Positions 53,078 through 61,578 of a stretch of 64,000 nt of DNA are shown here, piece after piece. The notes under the pieces are model-generated. The model ran no database searches, had not been told where the DNA came from, and worked only from the letters and a program-made list of their open reading frames with translations. How positions within the stretch are numbered: the stretch's first letter is position 1; the number at the start of each line of letters is the position of its first letter. A program made the translations under genes and the position numbers. This DNA comes from Amycolatopsis sp. WQ 127309 (GTDB lineage Bacteria; Actinomycetota; Actinomycetes; Mycobacteriales; Pseudonocardiaceae). The stretch is taken from contig NZ_CP095481.1 in NCBI RefSeq assembly GCF_023023025.1, positions 9,251,001-9,315,000 of the forward strand, in the 5' to 3' direction.

Positions 53078-54243
53078 TGGCCCAGCTCCTCCGGTGCTTT
53101 GAGACCCAAATCGGACAGGATGCCGGCGAACCGGCTCTTGACGCGGTCGAGGCCGTCCTCGAACCGGATCGGCTTGGCGTCGGGCTGCGACCACAACGGC
53201 TGCAGGGCGCGCGCGGCGGAGATGCACCGCGGGACCCAGTCCTCGAGCCACTTCTGCGCCAGCGCCTTGTTCTGGTCGCCGAACTCCTTGTCGTTGATCA
53301 GCAGGTCGAACATCGCCTTGGTGTAGCGCAGGTCGCGTTCGGAGAAGTCGAACTCCTCGGCGCCGATCAGCGTCGGGGTGACGAAGTCGCCGTTCGCCGG
53401 CGCGGCCTGCTGCACCAGGTTGCTGCGGAACAGCTCGCCGACGAGCGGCTCGAAGACGATGTTCGAGGCGAAGATCGCCTCGCACCAGTCCCAGATCCCG
53501 GTCAGCTGCTCGGCGGTCTCCCGCACGCCCTGCCAGGCCGGGTCCTCGTTCCACGTCGTCAGGTGGGCGCCGCCGTCGAAGCCGGGGACCTCTTCGGTGA
53601 GCGTCAGCGTGTACAGCGCCAGGTCCTGCGCCGCGCGGATCCGGTGCATGCTGTTCACCGAGATCGCGTTGTTGTGCATGTTCGTCGGGGCGCGGCGGTT
53701 GGCGTTGGCGTACAGGTACAGGCCGAGGCCGTGGTCGACGTGCATCCACGCGCCGACGTGCTTGGCGACGAAGTCGACCCAGTTGGGGTTCCACTGCTCG
53801 AACGCCTTGGCCTGGCGCGCCGCGTCGATGTTCTGGTTGAGCTGGCGCACGACGTTCGCGTTGTACCGGTAGAGGGTGAGCTCCCACTCCTCGTTGGGGT
53901 CGCGGAACTCGTGCCAGCCGTGGGCGGGCCAGTCGTAGCCCTTGCCGCCGGAGCCGGGGCTGCGCTCGGGTACCGGCCGGTCGGACCCCCACGCCTTCAT
54001 CGCGGTCCACTCCAGCGGGTAGCCCGCCTTGCCGTCGGCGAAGGCGTAGAGCCAGCCCTGCGAGAGGTAGTGCCGCGGGTCGGGCTGGACCTCGACGGTG
54101 ACGTCTTCGTAGTGGCTCTGCTTGCGCTTGGCCGGGGTGAAGTAGTTGTACTGGCGGGCGCTGGAGTCCGGGAAGACCTTGGCGCCCGCTTCGGCGTCGG
54201 TGAACGTCGGCTTCGGCACACTGCGTTCGGAAGTGGCTGTCAT
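53074..54243 (-). CDS. prmC: Propane-type monooxygenase hydroxylase small subunit
   Basis: 389 residues. The beta subunit of soluble di-iron monooxygenases: ferritin-like helices without the iron ligands, with LSQGWLYAFADGKAGYPLEW and an RIRAAQDLALYTLTLTEE helix. It pairs with the large subunit to form the alpha2beta2 hydroxylase. It begins 18 nt after the reductase stop. Gene order large-reductase-small-coupling is that of prmABCD of Gordonia and mimABCD of Mycobacterium. Confidence 0.9.
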   Translation of the reverse strand: MTATSERSVPKPTFTDAEAGAKVFPDSSARQYNYFTPAKRKQSHYEDVTVEVQPDPRHYLSQGWLYAFADGKAGYPLEWTAMKAWGSDRPVPERSPGSGGKGYDWPAHGWHEFRDPNEEWELTLYRYNANVVRQLNQNIDAARQAKAFEQWNPNWVDFVAKHVGAWMHVDHGLGLYLYANANRRAPTNMHNNAISVNSMHRIRAAQDLALYTLTLTEEVPGFDGGAHLTTWNEDPAWQGVRETAEQLTGIWDWCEAIFASNIVFEPLVGELFRSNLVQQAAPANGDFVTPTLIGAEEFDFSERDLRYTKAMFDLLINDKEFGDQNKALAQKWLEDWVPRCISAARALQPLWSQPDAKPIRFEDGLDRVKSRFAGILSDLGLKAPEELGQ

Positions 54244-54261
54244 GGGATCCGTCCTCGGGTG

Positions 54262-55305
54262 TCAGGCGTCGGATTCGCCCGTGGTGGTGAACTTGTCGTA
54301 GAAGACGCGCTTGTCGGCGACGCCGAGCGCGGGCAGCAGTTCCAGCGCGGCTTCGACCATCGGCGGCGGGCCGCAGACGTAGGCGTCGGCGCCCTTCAGG
54401 TCGAGTCCGGCCGCGCGCAGGACGTCGGTGACGAAGCCGGTTTCGCCGTCCCAGTCGTCGTCACCCGGCTCCGAAAGCGCCGGCACGTACCGGAAGTCCG
54501 GGAGTTTCTCCTCCAGCTCCCGCAGTTCCGCCTCGAAGCAGAGGTCCTGCCGCCGCCGGGCACCGTAGTAGAAGGTCGCCTTCCGCTCGATGCCGCGTTC
54601 GGCCATGGTCCGCAGCAGCGACAGGATCGGTGCCATCCCGGCCCCGCCGCCGACGAAGACCAGGTCCGCGCTCGGGTTGTCCCGCAACGTGAACACCCCG
54701 AACGGGCCGGTGATCCGCAGCCGGTCCCCGACCGCGACCCGGGTGTCCAGGAACGTGGAGAACAGCCCGTCGGGGTAGATCTTGACGACGAACTCGAGCA
54801 GCCCGTCCCGCGCCGAGGTGTTGGCCATCGAGAACGACCGCGACTCCTCGGTGTCCGGGATCGCGAAGTCCATGTACTGGCCCGGGAAGAACTTCAGCGG
54901 CTGCTCCGGATCCGTCAGCTTGACGACGAGGTGGCGCAGGTCGTGGGTGACGTTGTCGTTCGACACGACCTCGACCTCCGCCTCCTGGATCGGCAGCCCC
55001 GACTGGATCATCTCCTCGTCGTAGTTGAGCAGCTCGATCGTGAGGTCCTCATAGGCGTGGGCCCGGCACAGCAGGGTGAAACCCTCCTCCTTTTCGTAGT
55101 CGGGCAACGCGAAGGTCGAGTACTTGTCGTGTTCGACGTCCTCGCCGTCGAGGATGAACGACTTGCAGGCCGCGCACTGCCCTTCCTTGCAGCCGTGCAT
55201 GAGCATCACGCCCTGCTCGGCGGCGGCGCGCAGGATCGTCTGCTCCTCGGCGACGTCGATCTCGATCCCGACGGGCTCGAACCGCACGCGGTGTTTCTCT
55301 GCCAT
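54262..55305 (-). CDS. prmB: Monooxygenase NADH:acceptor reductase component
   Basis: 347 residues. An N-terminal plant-type 2Fe-2S domain with ligands Cys39, Cys44, Cys47 and Cys80; an FAD domain with RSFSMAN at residues 156-162; and an NAD domain with VGGGAGMAPILSLL near 217 and CGPPPMVEAAL near 310. It passes electrons from NADH to the di-iron hydroxylase. The 92-nt gap from the large-subunit gene holds two identical palindromes. Confidence 0.92.
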   Translation of the reverse strand: MAEKHRVRFEPVGIEIDVAEEQTILRAAAEQGVMLMHGCKEGQCAACKSFILDGEDVEHDKYSTFALPDYEKEEGFTLLCRAHAYEDLTIELLNYDEEMIQSGLPIQEAEVEVVSNDNVTHDLRHLVVKLTDPEQPLKFFPGQYMDFAIPDTEESRSFSMANTSARDGLLEFVVKIYPDGLFSTFLDTRVAVGDRLRITGPFGVFTLRDNPSADLVFVGGGAGMAPILSLLRTMAERGIERKATFYYGARRRQDLCFEAELRELEEKLPDFRYVPALSEPGDDDWDGETGFVTDVLRAAGLDLKGADAYVCGPPPMVEAALELLPALGVADKRVFYDKFTTTGESDA

Positions 55306-55324
55306 GCCAGCCCCGTCCCGTTCC

Positions 55325-55384
55325 GGCACTTTCACGTGAAAGTGCCCACCTGGGGGCGGCACTTTCACGTGAAAGTGCCGCCCC
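55325..55384. repeat. Twin CACGTG palindromes between prmA and prmB
   Basis: A 22-bp perfect palindrome (half GGCACTTTCAC plus its complement) occurs at 55325-55346 and again at 55358-55379. The second extends to 32 bp (55353-55384). Either can form a strong hairpin in the transcript between the large-subunit and reductase genes, or be a binding site. Similar to dispersed palindromic repeats of actinomycetes. Confidence 0.85.
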
Positions 55385-55397
55385 TTGTGGTCGCGCG

Positions 55398-57050
55398 TCA
55401 GGCCTTCTGCGGCGCCGGGCGCCCGGCCGGGCCCTGGCGGTTGTAGTCGGCCACGAACGCGGTGCGCTCCTCGCCGGACATCTGGTTCAGCAGCACGTTC
55501 GGCGACTGCACCTCGGGCATCCGGCGCAGGTGGTCGAGCGTCCACATCTTCTTCGGGTCCAGGTCGAGGTGCGGCTGCGCGACCATGGTTTTGCCGTCGT
55601 CGCGCACGAAGCCCATGTCGGTGACGACGTCGGCCCAGTTCCAGCCGTGGTAGAGCGTCTCCCACTCGCGTGCGCCGACCAGCTTGCCCATGTTCGGGGT
55701 GTTGCGGCCCTGGTAGGTGGGCCGGAACGCCTCGGCGTCGGTCCAGCGGCACGTCTCCGAGCAGTACGTGCGGTGCTGGCCGTCGACCTCGTCGACCACC
55801 ATGTCCTCGCGGATGAGGCACGGCACCATGCACGTCCAGCAGCGGTGCGGGTACACGTAGTTGACGTCCTCGGCGACGATCGGGTGGTGCCCGTTCGGCG
55901 TCGCGAGCCGGCTGTAGTTCTCCCACCACGCGCCGTACTTGTCGTACCACCCGGGGTACTTGTACTCGAACCACTCGAAGTCTTCGTCGGTCATCGGGTC
56001 GATGCGCCAGTAGTTGGCGAGCCACCCGGTGGCGAAGAACTGCGCGACCTCGTGGACGTAGCCCTTGTTCCAGATCCGGTTCCACGCCTCCTCGATGAGG
56101 TCGTGCGGGATGACCAGCCCGTACTTCTCGAGCGGGACCAGGTAGCTGCGGTAGTAGTCGTCGTAGATCCAGCGACGCCACATCTCCGCGTAGCTTTCCC
56201 GGTCCTTGCGGCGGTCCTTGGTGCCGTACTCGATGAACGTGCCGATCGCGGCGTCGACCACGGCGTGGTTGTTCCACCACGCGTAGCGCAGGTCGCGCTC
56301 GAGCAGCTGGTGGTTGCTCTCGTCCGACAACGCCATCAGCAGCGTCGCGTACCCGTTGCTGATGTGCCGGGACTCGTCCGACTGCACCGAGTGGAACACC
56401 GTCGGCAGCAGGTAGTCGCCGTTGGCTGCGGCCTCGGCCGGCATCGCGACGAACAGCGTGTTGGTGAACGCCGTCTCCGCCACGATGGTGAGGTAGATGC
56501 TGGCCGCGGTGATCGCGTCACCGGTGATGAAGCCTTCGGCGAACTGACGGCCGATGGTGCCGCAGTAGTCGTTCTGGAAGTTGCGCAGGCTCGAGTTGAA
56601 GCCCGCCGGGTCGATGTAGTTCTGCATGTACAGGCGCTTGAGGTTCTGCTGGATCGTCGAGTGCCGGACCTCGTCGATCATCTGGATCGCCTGGCCGTTG
56701 TGCAGTTCCGGGTTCGGAACCGTGCGGAACAGCAGCGGCATCGCCCGCGCCGCGGAGATCTCCGGCAGCGGGATGATGCTCAGGAACAGCTTCTGCCATT
56801 CCAGCCAGCGTTCCTGCACCTGGCGGAACATGTTGCCGCGGATCGCGCCGTCTTCGGCACCGTAGACCCGGTGGTCCTTTTCTTCCTGCATCGGGAAGTA
56901 CGAACGGAGGACCTGCTTCAGCGGGTCCTTCTTCTTGGCCTTCTGGAAGGTGTAGTCGGTCCCGTAGTGCGAAACCGGGGTGTGGTACGCCGGTTCCCAC
57001 GACAGTTCCTGGATCTTTTGGTGGGCTTTCGCCACACTCTGGCGGCTCAT
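55398..57050 (-). CDS. prmA: Propane-type monooxygenase hydroxylase large subunit
   Basis: 550 residues. The di-iron site is complete: Glu97 (PEIS), Glu127 and His130 (IDEVRH), Glu192 (AETAF), Glu226 and His229 (DESRH). A YHS-type Cys cluster (CWTCMVPC, then YCSETCRW) lies near residues 410-445, as in groups 5/6 soluble di-iron monooxygenases. It hydroxylates short alkanes at the subterminal carbon, acetone or phenol in characterised relatives. First structural gene of the operon, 142 nt after the small gene upstream; a regulator palindrome lies in that gap. Confidence 0.93.
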   Translation of the reverse strand: MSRQSVAKAHQKIQELSWEPAYHTPVSHYGTDYTFQKAKKKDPLKQVLRSYFPMQEEKDHRVYGAEDGAIRGNMFRQVQERWLEWQKLFLSIIPLPEISAARAMPLLFRTVPNPELHNGQAIQMIDEVRHSTIQQNLKRLYMQNYIDPAGFNSSLRNFQNDYCGTIGRQFAEGFITGDAITAASIYLTIVAETAFTNTLFVAMPAEAAANGDYLLPTVFHSVQSDESRHISNGYATLLMALSDESNHQLLERDLRYAWWNNHAVVDAAIGTFIEYGTKDRRKDRESYAEMWRRWIYDDYYRSYLVPLEKYGLVIPHDLIEEAWNRIWNKGYVHEVAQFFATGWLANYWRIDPMTDEDFEWFEYKYPGWYDKYGAWWENYSRLATPNGHHPIVAEDVNYVYPHRCWTCMVPCLIREDMVVDEVDGQHRTYCSETCRWTDAEAFRPTYQGRNTPNMGKLVGAREWETLYHGWNWADVVTDMGFVRDDGKTMVAQPHLDLDPKKMWTLDHLRRMPEVQSPNVLLNQMSGEERTAFVADYNRQGPAGRPAPQKA

Positions 57051-57066
57051 AGATCACTCCTTATCC

Positions 57067-57192
57067 GTGGCTCCTGCCTACGGCGGCCGAGCGGCTCCCT
57101 TCCCGGCCGGGTGTCGGGGCGCACGTCCTGCGTTCACCATTCAAGGGGCGCCCCGTCGTGACGCGGGTCTCAATCTGAGACAGAACCGCTGC
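57067..57192 (-). promoter_or_regulatory. Promoter region of prmA with activator site GTCTCA-N3-TGAGAC
   Basis: The palindrome GTCTCAATCTGAGAC is at 57167-57181, about 117 nt upstream of prmA. Its arms are identical to those of the site at 57518-57532 near the activator gene. The position suits an activator binding upstream of a prmA promoter. I see no sigma-54 type GG-N10-GC element. Confidence 0.7.
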
Positions 57193-57441
57193 TCAGGGCG
57201 CTTCACGCTCGCTGAACATCCGGGCGCGCAGTTCGGCGAGCTCGGTCTGGACACCGTTCCGCACGCGCGCGTCTCCCTCGACGGTCGGCGTGATGCCGAG
57301 CGCGCGCAGCAGGGCCGCCGCCGGATCGCCGGGGTGGCCCTCACCGCCGAACACGGGGTGCAGGCCCTGTTCGGCCAGATGCGTGAAAACCAGGTTCACG
57401 ATCGTCCACGGGTTGTAGGTCTCCCCGGAATCGGCGGCCAC
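57193..57441 (-). CDS. Small conserved-looking protein upstream of prmA
   Basis: 82 residues from GTG 57441, with AGGAGG 7 nt upstream; the reading from 57573 crosses the activator site. The sequence is soluble and well-behaved (YNPWTIVNLVFTHLAEQG, then DPAAALLRALGI), unlike shadow frames. I recognise the NPWTIVNLVF type as a recurrent small actinomycete protein without known function. It lies between two activator sites and may be the first gene of the prm transcript. Confidence 0.68.
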   Translation of the reverse strand: MAADSGETYNPWTIVNLVFTHLAEQGLHPVFGGEGHPGDPAAALLRALGITPTVEGDARVRNGVQTELAELRARMFSEREAP

Positions 57442-57517
57442 TGGCACACCTCCTGGTGGATGGGCGGACACGAAGTCCCCGGCCCCCTCATCGCACCGCC
57501 GCCGGACAGGCCGGAGC

Positions 57518-57532
57518 GTCTCAATTTGAGAC
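57518..57532. promoter_or_regulatory. Activator site GTCTCA-N3-TGAGAC, copy 2
   Basis: GTCTCAATTTGAGAC sits between the small gene (start 57441) and the activator gene (start 57620). A second palindrome, GCCTAA-N5-TTAGGC (57543-57559), overlaps a possible -10 (TAGGCT, 57555-57560) for the activator gene. This arrangement suits control of both directions. Confidence 0.7.
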
Positions 57533-57619
57533 ACCGTGAAAGGCCTAACGCGCTTAGGCTGGACGGGCGGCACATGGGTGTGCCCGCACCCACGTGGGCC
57601 GCGGGATTCAGGAGGTCAC

Positions 57620-59422
57620 GTGGACGACAAGGTGCCCGGCATGCTGCTCGCCGACGACGAGCTCGCCCGGACGCGGGTGCGGTTCCTCACCGCCGAACAG
57701 GTCCCGGCCGGCACCGTCCGGCAGACCATCCTCGCCTCGTGGCGGCGTTCACGGGACTTCCAGGTCGAAGCCGACCGGATCGACCCGCTCTTCCTCGGCG
57801 ACCAGAACCTCGACATCCCGCTGATGCGCGGCGCGGAACCGGTGCTGGGCAAGCTCACCGAGCAGTTCGACGGCCAGCCCATCAGCCTGATCCTGACCGA
57901 CGCCAGCGGCGTCGTCCTCACGCAGCGCACCGGCGACGCCGACCTGCGCCGGCACCTGGAGCGCGTCGAGCTGGTGCCCGGGTTCAGCTACGGCGAGCAG
58001 TCCGTCGGCACCAACGGCATCGGCACCGCCCTGGAGGACGGCCGCGCGACGACCGTGTTCGGCCACGAGCACTACGCCGAGCACCTCGAGAACCTCGCCT
58101 GCGCCGGCGTCCCGATCCACCACCCGATCTCCGGCAAGAAGATCGGCGCCGTCGACCTGACCTGCTGGTACAAGGACGCGGGCGGCCTGCTCATCGCGCT
58201 GGCCCGCTCGACCGCCGAGCAGATCCGCCAGGCCCTGCTGCGCCACAGCGACCTGCGCGAGATGATCCTCTTCCAGGCCTACCTGCAGACGTGCCGCCGC
58301 TGGACCGGCATCGTGCTGGCGTTCAACGAGGACATCGTGATGATGAACGACCGGGCGCGCCAGCTGCTCGACCCGGCCGACCAGTCGCTGCTGCTGGGCT
58401 ACGCCACCGAGGCGCTGACCGACGGCGACCGGACGTCGGCGATGCTCGCGCTGTCGAGCGGCCTGCGCGTGCGCGTGTACTGCCGCCGCGTGCCGGGCCA
58501 GCGCGAGACCGACACCGCGGGCGGTGTGCTGTCGGTGAAGCTGATCGAGGCCGAGGAGACGCTCGCCGCGTCGATCCCGATGCTGCCGATGTACCTGCCG
58601 GGCGTCGTCGGCTCGGCGCCTCTGTGGCTGCGCTGCGGGCACGAACTCGACGCCGGCCACGAGCGCGGCGAGTGGGTCGCCCTCGAAGGCGAGCCCGGCA
58701 CGGGCAAGCTGACCCTGGCCAAGGGCCTGCACCAGCGCCACCACCCGGCGGCCCGGCTGCTCACGGTGGACGCGGCGGTCGCGACCGGCCCGGACTGGAC
58801 GGCCGCGTTGCTGCGCGAGCACGCCCAGACACCGATCCGCACGCTGGTGATCTGCCACGCCGACCGCCTGTCGGTCTCCGCCGCGACGGCGTTGGCGGGG
58901 GCCCTGCGCGAACTGCGCGAGCGCGACGACGCGCCGTGGGTGGTGGCCACGCTCGCACCGGGCGCCGAGACCAAGCCGGCGCTCGCGGAGCTGCTGAAGT
59001 TCTTCCCGCGCACGGTGCGCGTGCCCCCGCTGCGCCACCACGTCGAGGACCTGGCGGAGCTGGTCCCGCTGGTCCTGAGCAAACTCGGTTACGGCGGCCG
59101 CCTCACCTGCTCGGCGGCGGCACTCCATCTGCTGATGCGGGCGGAGTGGCCGGGCAACACGGGCCAGCTGTACCAGGTGCTGCGCACGGTGGCCCAGCGC
59201 CGCCGAGCGGGCACCATCCGCCCGGGCGACCTCCCGGCCGAGTTCCACGCGGTGACGCGCAGGCCGTTGAACCGCTTCGAGTCGATAGAGCGCGACGCGA
59301 TCGTCCGCTGCCTGGAGGACGCGGACGGCAACAAGGTCCGCGCGGCCAAGCTGCTCGGAATTTCGAGGGCGACGATTTACCGGAAGATCCACGAGTACGG
59401 GATCGTTCCCCCGACCCGCTGA
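57620..59422 (+). CDS. mimR: GAF/Fis-type activator of the monooxygenase operon (MimR-like)
   Basis: 600 residues from GTG 57620 with AGGAGGT upstream. A GAF sensor domain (about 60-200; SYGEQSVGTNGIGTAL), an AAA+-like domain (about 330-510) and a Fis helix-turn-helix (NKVRAAKLLGISRATIYRKI). It looks like an AcoR-type sigma-54 activator, but the AAA+ part is degenerate: Walker A is GEPGTGK, the Walker B acidic pair is replaced (LVICHADRL) and no GAFTGA motif is present. Actinomycetes lack sigma-54, so it must activate differently. It probably binds the two GTCTCA palindromes. Confidence 0.87.
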   Translation: MDDKVPGMLLADDELARTRVRFLTAEQVPAGTVRQTILASWRRSRDFQVEADRIDPLFLGDQNLDIPLMRGAEPVLGKLTEQFDGQPISLILTDASGVVLTQRTGDADLRRHLERVELVPGFSYGEQSVGTNGIGTALEDGRATTVFGHEHYAEHLENLACAGVPIHHPISGKKIGAVDLTCWYKDAGGLLIALARSTAEQIRQALLRHSDLREMILFQAYLQTCRRWTGIVLAFNEDIVMMNDRARQLLDPADQSLLLGYATEALTDGDRTSAMLALSSGLRVRVYCRRVPGQRETDTAGGVLSVKLIEAEETLAASIPMLPMYLPGVVGSAPLWLRCGHELDAGHERGEWVALEGEPGTGKLTLAKGLHQRHHPAARLLTVDAAVATGPDWTAALLREHAQTPIRTLVICHADRLSVSAATALAGALRELRERDDAPWVVATLAPGAETKPALAELLKFFPRTVRVPPLRHHVEDLAELVPLVLSKLGYGGRLTCSAAALHLLMRAEWPGNTGQLYQVLRTVAQRRRAGTIRPGDLPAEFHAVTRRPLNRFESIERDAIVRCLEDADGNKVRAAKLLGISRATIYRKIHEYGIVPPTR

Positions 59423-59427
59423 GCCGG

Positions 59428-59719
59428 ATCGCGCGTGATTCGGGACGGTTCTCGCGTGACTCGGGCCGGATCCCACGTGATTCGGGACGGATCTCGCGTG
59501 GCTGAAGCCGGAATTCGCGTGACCCCCGGCGGAACTTGCGTAACCGGCGGGGCATCTCGCGTGACTGCCGGGGCATCTCACGTGACCGGCGGGGCATCGC
59601 GTGACTCGGGACGGATCTCGCGTGATTCGGGACGGACCTCGCGTGACTAAAGGCGGAACTCGCGTGACCCCCGGCGGATCTCGCGTGATTGCCGGGGCAT
59701 CTCGCGTGTCTGGCGGGGT
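59428..59719. repeat. Tandem array, 14 units of 21 bp
   Basis: Fourteen head-to-tail units, all 21 bp except one of 19 bp (59596-59614). The most constant part is CTCGCGTGA, followed by a variable 3-5 nt and a G-rich end (CGGGACGG, CCGGCGG or CCGGGGC). Because the period is seven codons, all frames stay open and give spurious repetitive ORFs. It fills the whole gap between the activator gene and the convergent flavoprotein gene. Confidence 0.92.
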
Positions 59720-59736
59720 ATCGGGGGCGGAGCGGG

Positions 59737-60891
59737 TCAGCGGGCCGCCAGTTCTGCCAGCTGGTACGCCATCTTCGCGCGGACCGGCGGGAGGCCGAAG
59801 GCCAGCTTGAGCACCGTGTTGCGCAGCAGGCGCGCCGGGCGGGGGCGGAGCGTGGCCATGCGGGTCATGCGGTCCGTGAACGCGACCATGCCGGTGGCGA
59901 CCGGGCGGCGGGTCTGCTCGTAGGTGTCCAGGAGCGCGTCCGGCTCGCCGGCGAGCACCCGGGCCAGCAGACCGCCCAGCGCCACCGCGTCCTGGATGCC
60001 CGTGTTCATGCCCTGGCCGCCGGCCGGGCTGTGCACGTGGGCCGCGTCGCCGGCCAGCAGGATCCGGCCCGCGCGGTAGTGGTCGGCCACCCGGTGGTGC
60101 ACCCGGAACCGCGAGCTCCACAGCACCTCGGTCACCCGCGACCGCGCCCCCTCCGGCCCGCGCTTGTCCACAATGGACTGGATGTCCTCGATGCCCGGCT
60201 TCTCGGCAGCGGAGGCGACGGTCGCGACCACCCGGTAGCGGTCGGCGGCGCCCGGCAGCGGGGCGACCACCGTCACCCCTTCCGGTGACAGGTGCAGGCT
60301 GACCTCCTCGCGGGCCAACGGCCAGCTCATCCGGACGTCGGCGAGCACGAACGACTCGGGGTAGCTGGCGCCGGTGAACCCGATCCCGGCCTGCTCGCGC
60401 ACCACGCTGTGCATGCCGTCGGCGCCGATGACGTACCGCGCCCGGATCGCCTGGGTCCCGGCCGTGACCGTGACACCGGTGTCGTCGCCCGCGACCGCGG
60501 TGACCTCGTACGGCCGGTGGACGTCGCCGCCGGCCTCGCGCAGCCGCGCCAGCAGCACCGCTTCGGTCACGTCCTGCGGCACCATCAGCGTGTACGGGTA
60601 CGCCGTCGGCAGCCCGCCGAACGGCACCCGCGCGAGCACCGCGGCGCCGTCGCGGACCGTGAACGTCGGCACCACGACGCCCAGCTCCTTCAGCCGCTCG
60701 GTGACGCCCAGCTCGGCGAGCACTTCCAGCGTCCGGGCGTGGATCACGCAGGCCCGGGACGTGTTCGCGCCCTCGGCCTGGCGGTCCAGCAGCACGTGGT
60801 CGACGCCGGCCTCGGCCAGCGCGATCGCGGCGGCGAGGCCGGCGGGGCCGGCTCCGGCGATGACCACATCGGTACGGCTCGGCAGGTTCAC
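59737..60891 (-). CDS. FAD-dependent aromatic-type monooxygenase
   Basis: 384 residues from GTG 60891 with GAGGAGA upstream. Class A flavoprotein: GAGPAGLAAAIALAEAG near residue 11, the DG segment in VIGADGMHSVVREQ, and GDAAHVHSPAGGQGMNTG near residue 280. It is shorter than phenol or MhpA-type hydroxylases because the C-terminal thioredoxin-like domain is missing. Probably NAD(P)H-dependent hydroxylation of an aromatic or polyketide; possibly antibiotic inactivation. Divergent from a TetR gene with strong operators, so ligand-inducible. Confidence 0.85.
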   Translation of the reverse strand: MNLPSRTDVVIAGAGPAGLAAAIALAEAGVDHVLLDRQAEGANTSRACVIHARTLEVLAELGVTERLKELGVVVPTFTVRDGAAVLARVPFGGLPTAYPYTLMVPQDVTEAVLLARLREAGGDVHRPYEVTAVAGDDTGVTVTAGTQAIRARYVIGADGMHSVVREQAGIGFTGASYPESFVLADVRMSWPLAREEVSLHLSPEGVTVVAPLPGAADRYRVVATVASAAEKPGIEDIQSIVDKRGPEGARSRVTEVLWSSRFRVHHRVADHYRAGRILLAGDAAHVHSPAGGQGMNTGIQDAVALGGLLARVLAGEPDALLDTYEQTRRPVATGMVAFTDRMTRMATLRPRPARLLRNTVLKLAFGLPPVRAKMAYQLAELAAR

Positions 60892-60909
60892 GGCGGTCTC
60901 CTCAAAGTT

Positions 60910-60927
60910 TGCCAACAACTGTTGGCA
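60910..60927. promoter_or_regulatory. TetR operator A
   Basis: TGCCAACAACTGTTGGCA: perfect 8-bp arms with a 2-nt centre, 19 nt upstream of the flavoprotein start. It shares the CAACA/TGTTG half-site with the larger operator nearby. Confidence 0.75.
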
Positions 60928-60953
60928 TCCACGTAAGCACTGTCCGACTGGCT

Positions 60954-60985
60954 TGTCAACAAGTGTTGGCCTACACTTGTTGACA
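60954..60985. promoter_or_regulatory. TetR operator B, 32 bp
   Basis: Perfect 13-bp arms (TGTCAACAAGTGT and its complement) around a 6-nt centre. It reaches into the TetR start codon, so it should mediate autorepression, and with operator A repression of the divergent flavoprotein gene. Confidence 0.8.
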
Positions 60986-61578
60986 TGGTTGACGAGCCCT
61001 CCCCCCGCCGGTCGGACGCCACCCGCGCGGCCATCCTCGACGCCGCGCGCCGCCGGTTCGCCGCCGACGGCTTCCGCCGGGCGACCATCCGCTCGATCGC
61101 CGCCGACGCGGACATCGACCCGTCGATGGTGATGCGCTACTACGGCAGCAAGGACGGCCTGTTCGCGGCGGCGGTGGACGTCGAACTGGACCTGCCGGAC
61201 CTCGCCGAGGCCGATCCGGACACCGTCGGCGAGCTGCTGACGCGGCAGTTCCTCGCGCTCTGGGAGCAGCCGCCGACCGACGAGATCCTGCTGACGCTGC
61301 TGCGGTCGGCGGTGGCCGACGACGCCGTGGTCGAGAAGATCCGGGAGGTGTTCGCCGGCCAGGTCACCCCGGCGGTGCTGCGCTTCGGCGACCCGGCTGA
61401 CGCGCCCCGCCGCGCCGGGCTGGTCGTCACGCAGCTGTTCGGCCTGGCGCTGACCCGGTACGTCCTGCGCCTGCCGCCGGTCGTCGCGCTGAGCCAGGAA
61501 GACCTCGTCGAAGAGATCTCCCCGACGGTCCAGCGGTACCTGGCCGGCGGGTCGGCGCACCAGCGCAACGCGTCATGA
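60985..61578 (+). CDS. TetR-family transcriptional regulator
   Basis: 197 residues from ATG 60985. Clear helix-turn-helix (RAAILDAARRRFAADGFRRA, SMVMRYYGSKDGLFAA) and a C-terminal domain of the TetR_C_17/AcrR-like type. The start codon overlaps the 32-bp operator, so the message may be leaderless and tightly autoregulated. Its stop overlaps the next start (ATGA). Confidence 0.88.
   Translation: MVDEPSPRRSDATRAAILDAARRRFAADGFRRATIRSIAADADIDPSMVMRYYGSKDGLFAAAVDVELDLPDLAEADPDTVGELLTRQFLALWEQPPTDEILLTLLRSAVADDAVVEKIREVFAGQVTPAVLRFGDPADAPRRAGLVVTQLFGLALTRYVLRLPPVVALSQEDLVEEISPTVQRYLAGGSAHQRNAS

Noticed and set aside
57051..57192. Sigma-54 (-24/-12) promoter for prmA, suggested by the activator's domain type
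   Set aside because: No GG-N10-GC element in the right setting, the activator lacks GAFTGA, and actinomycetes lack sigma-54.
59428..59719. CRISPR array or repeat-protein gene
   Set aside because: Units are contiguous with no unique spacers, so not CRISPR; the open frames exist only because the 21-bp period is a multiple of three.
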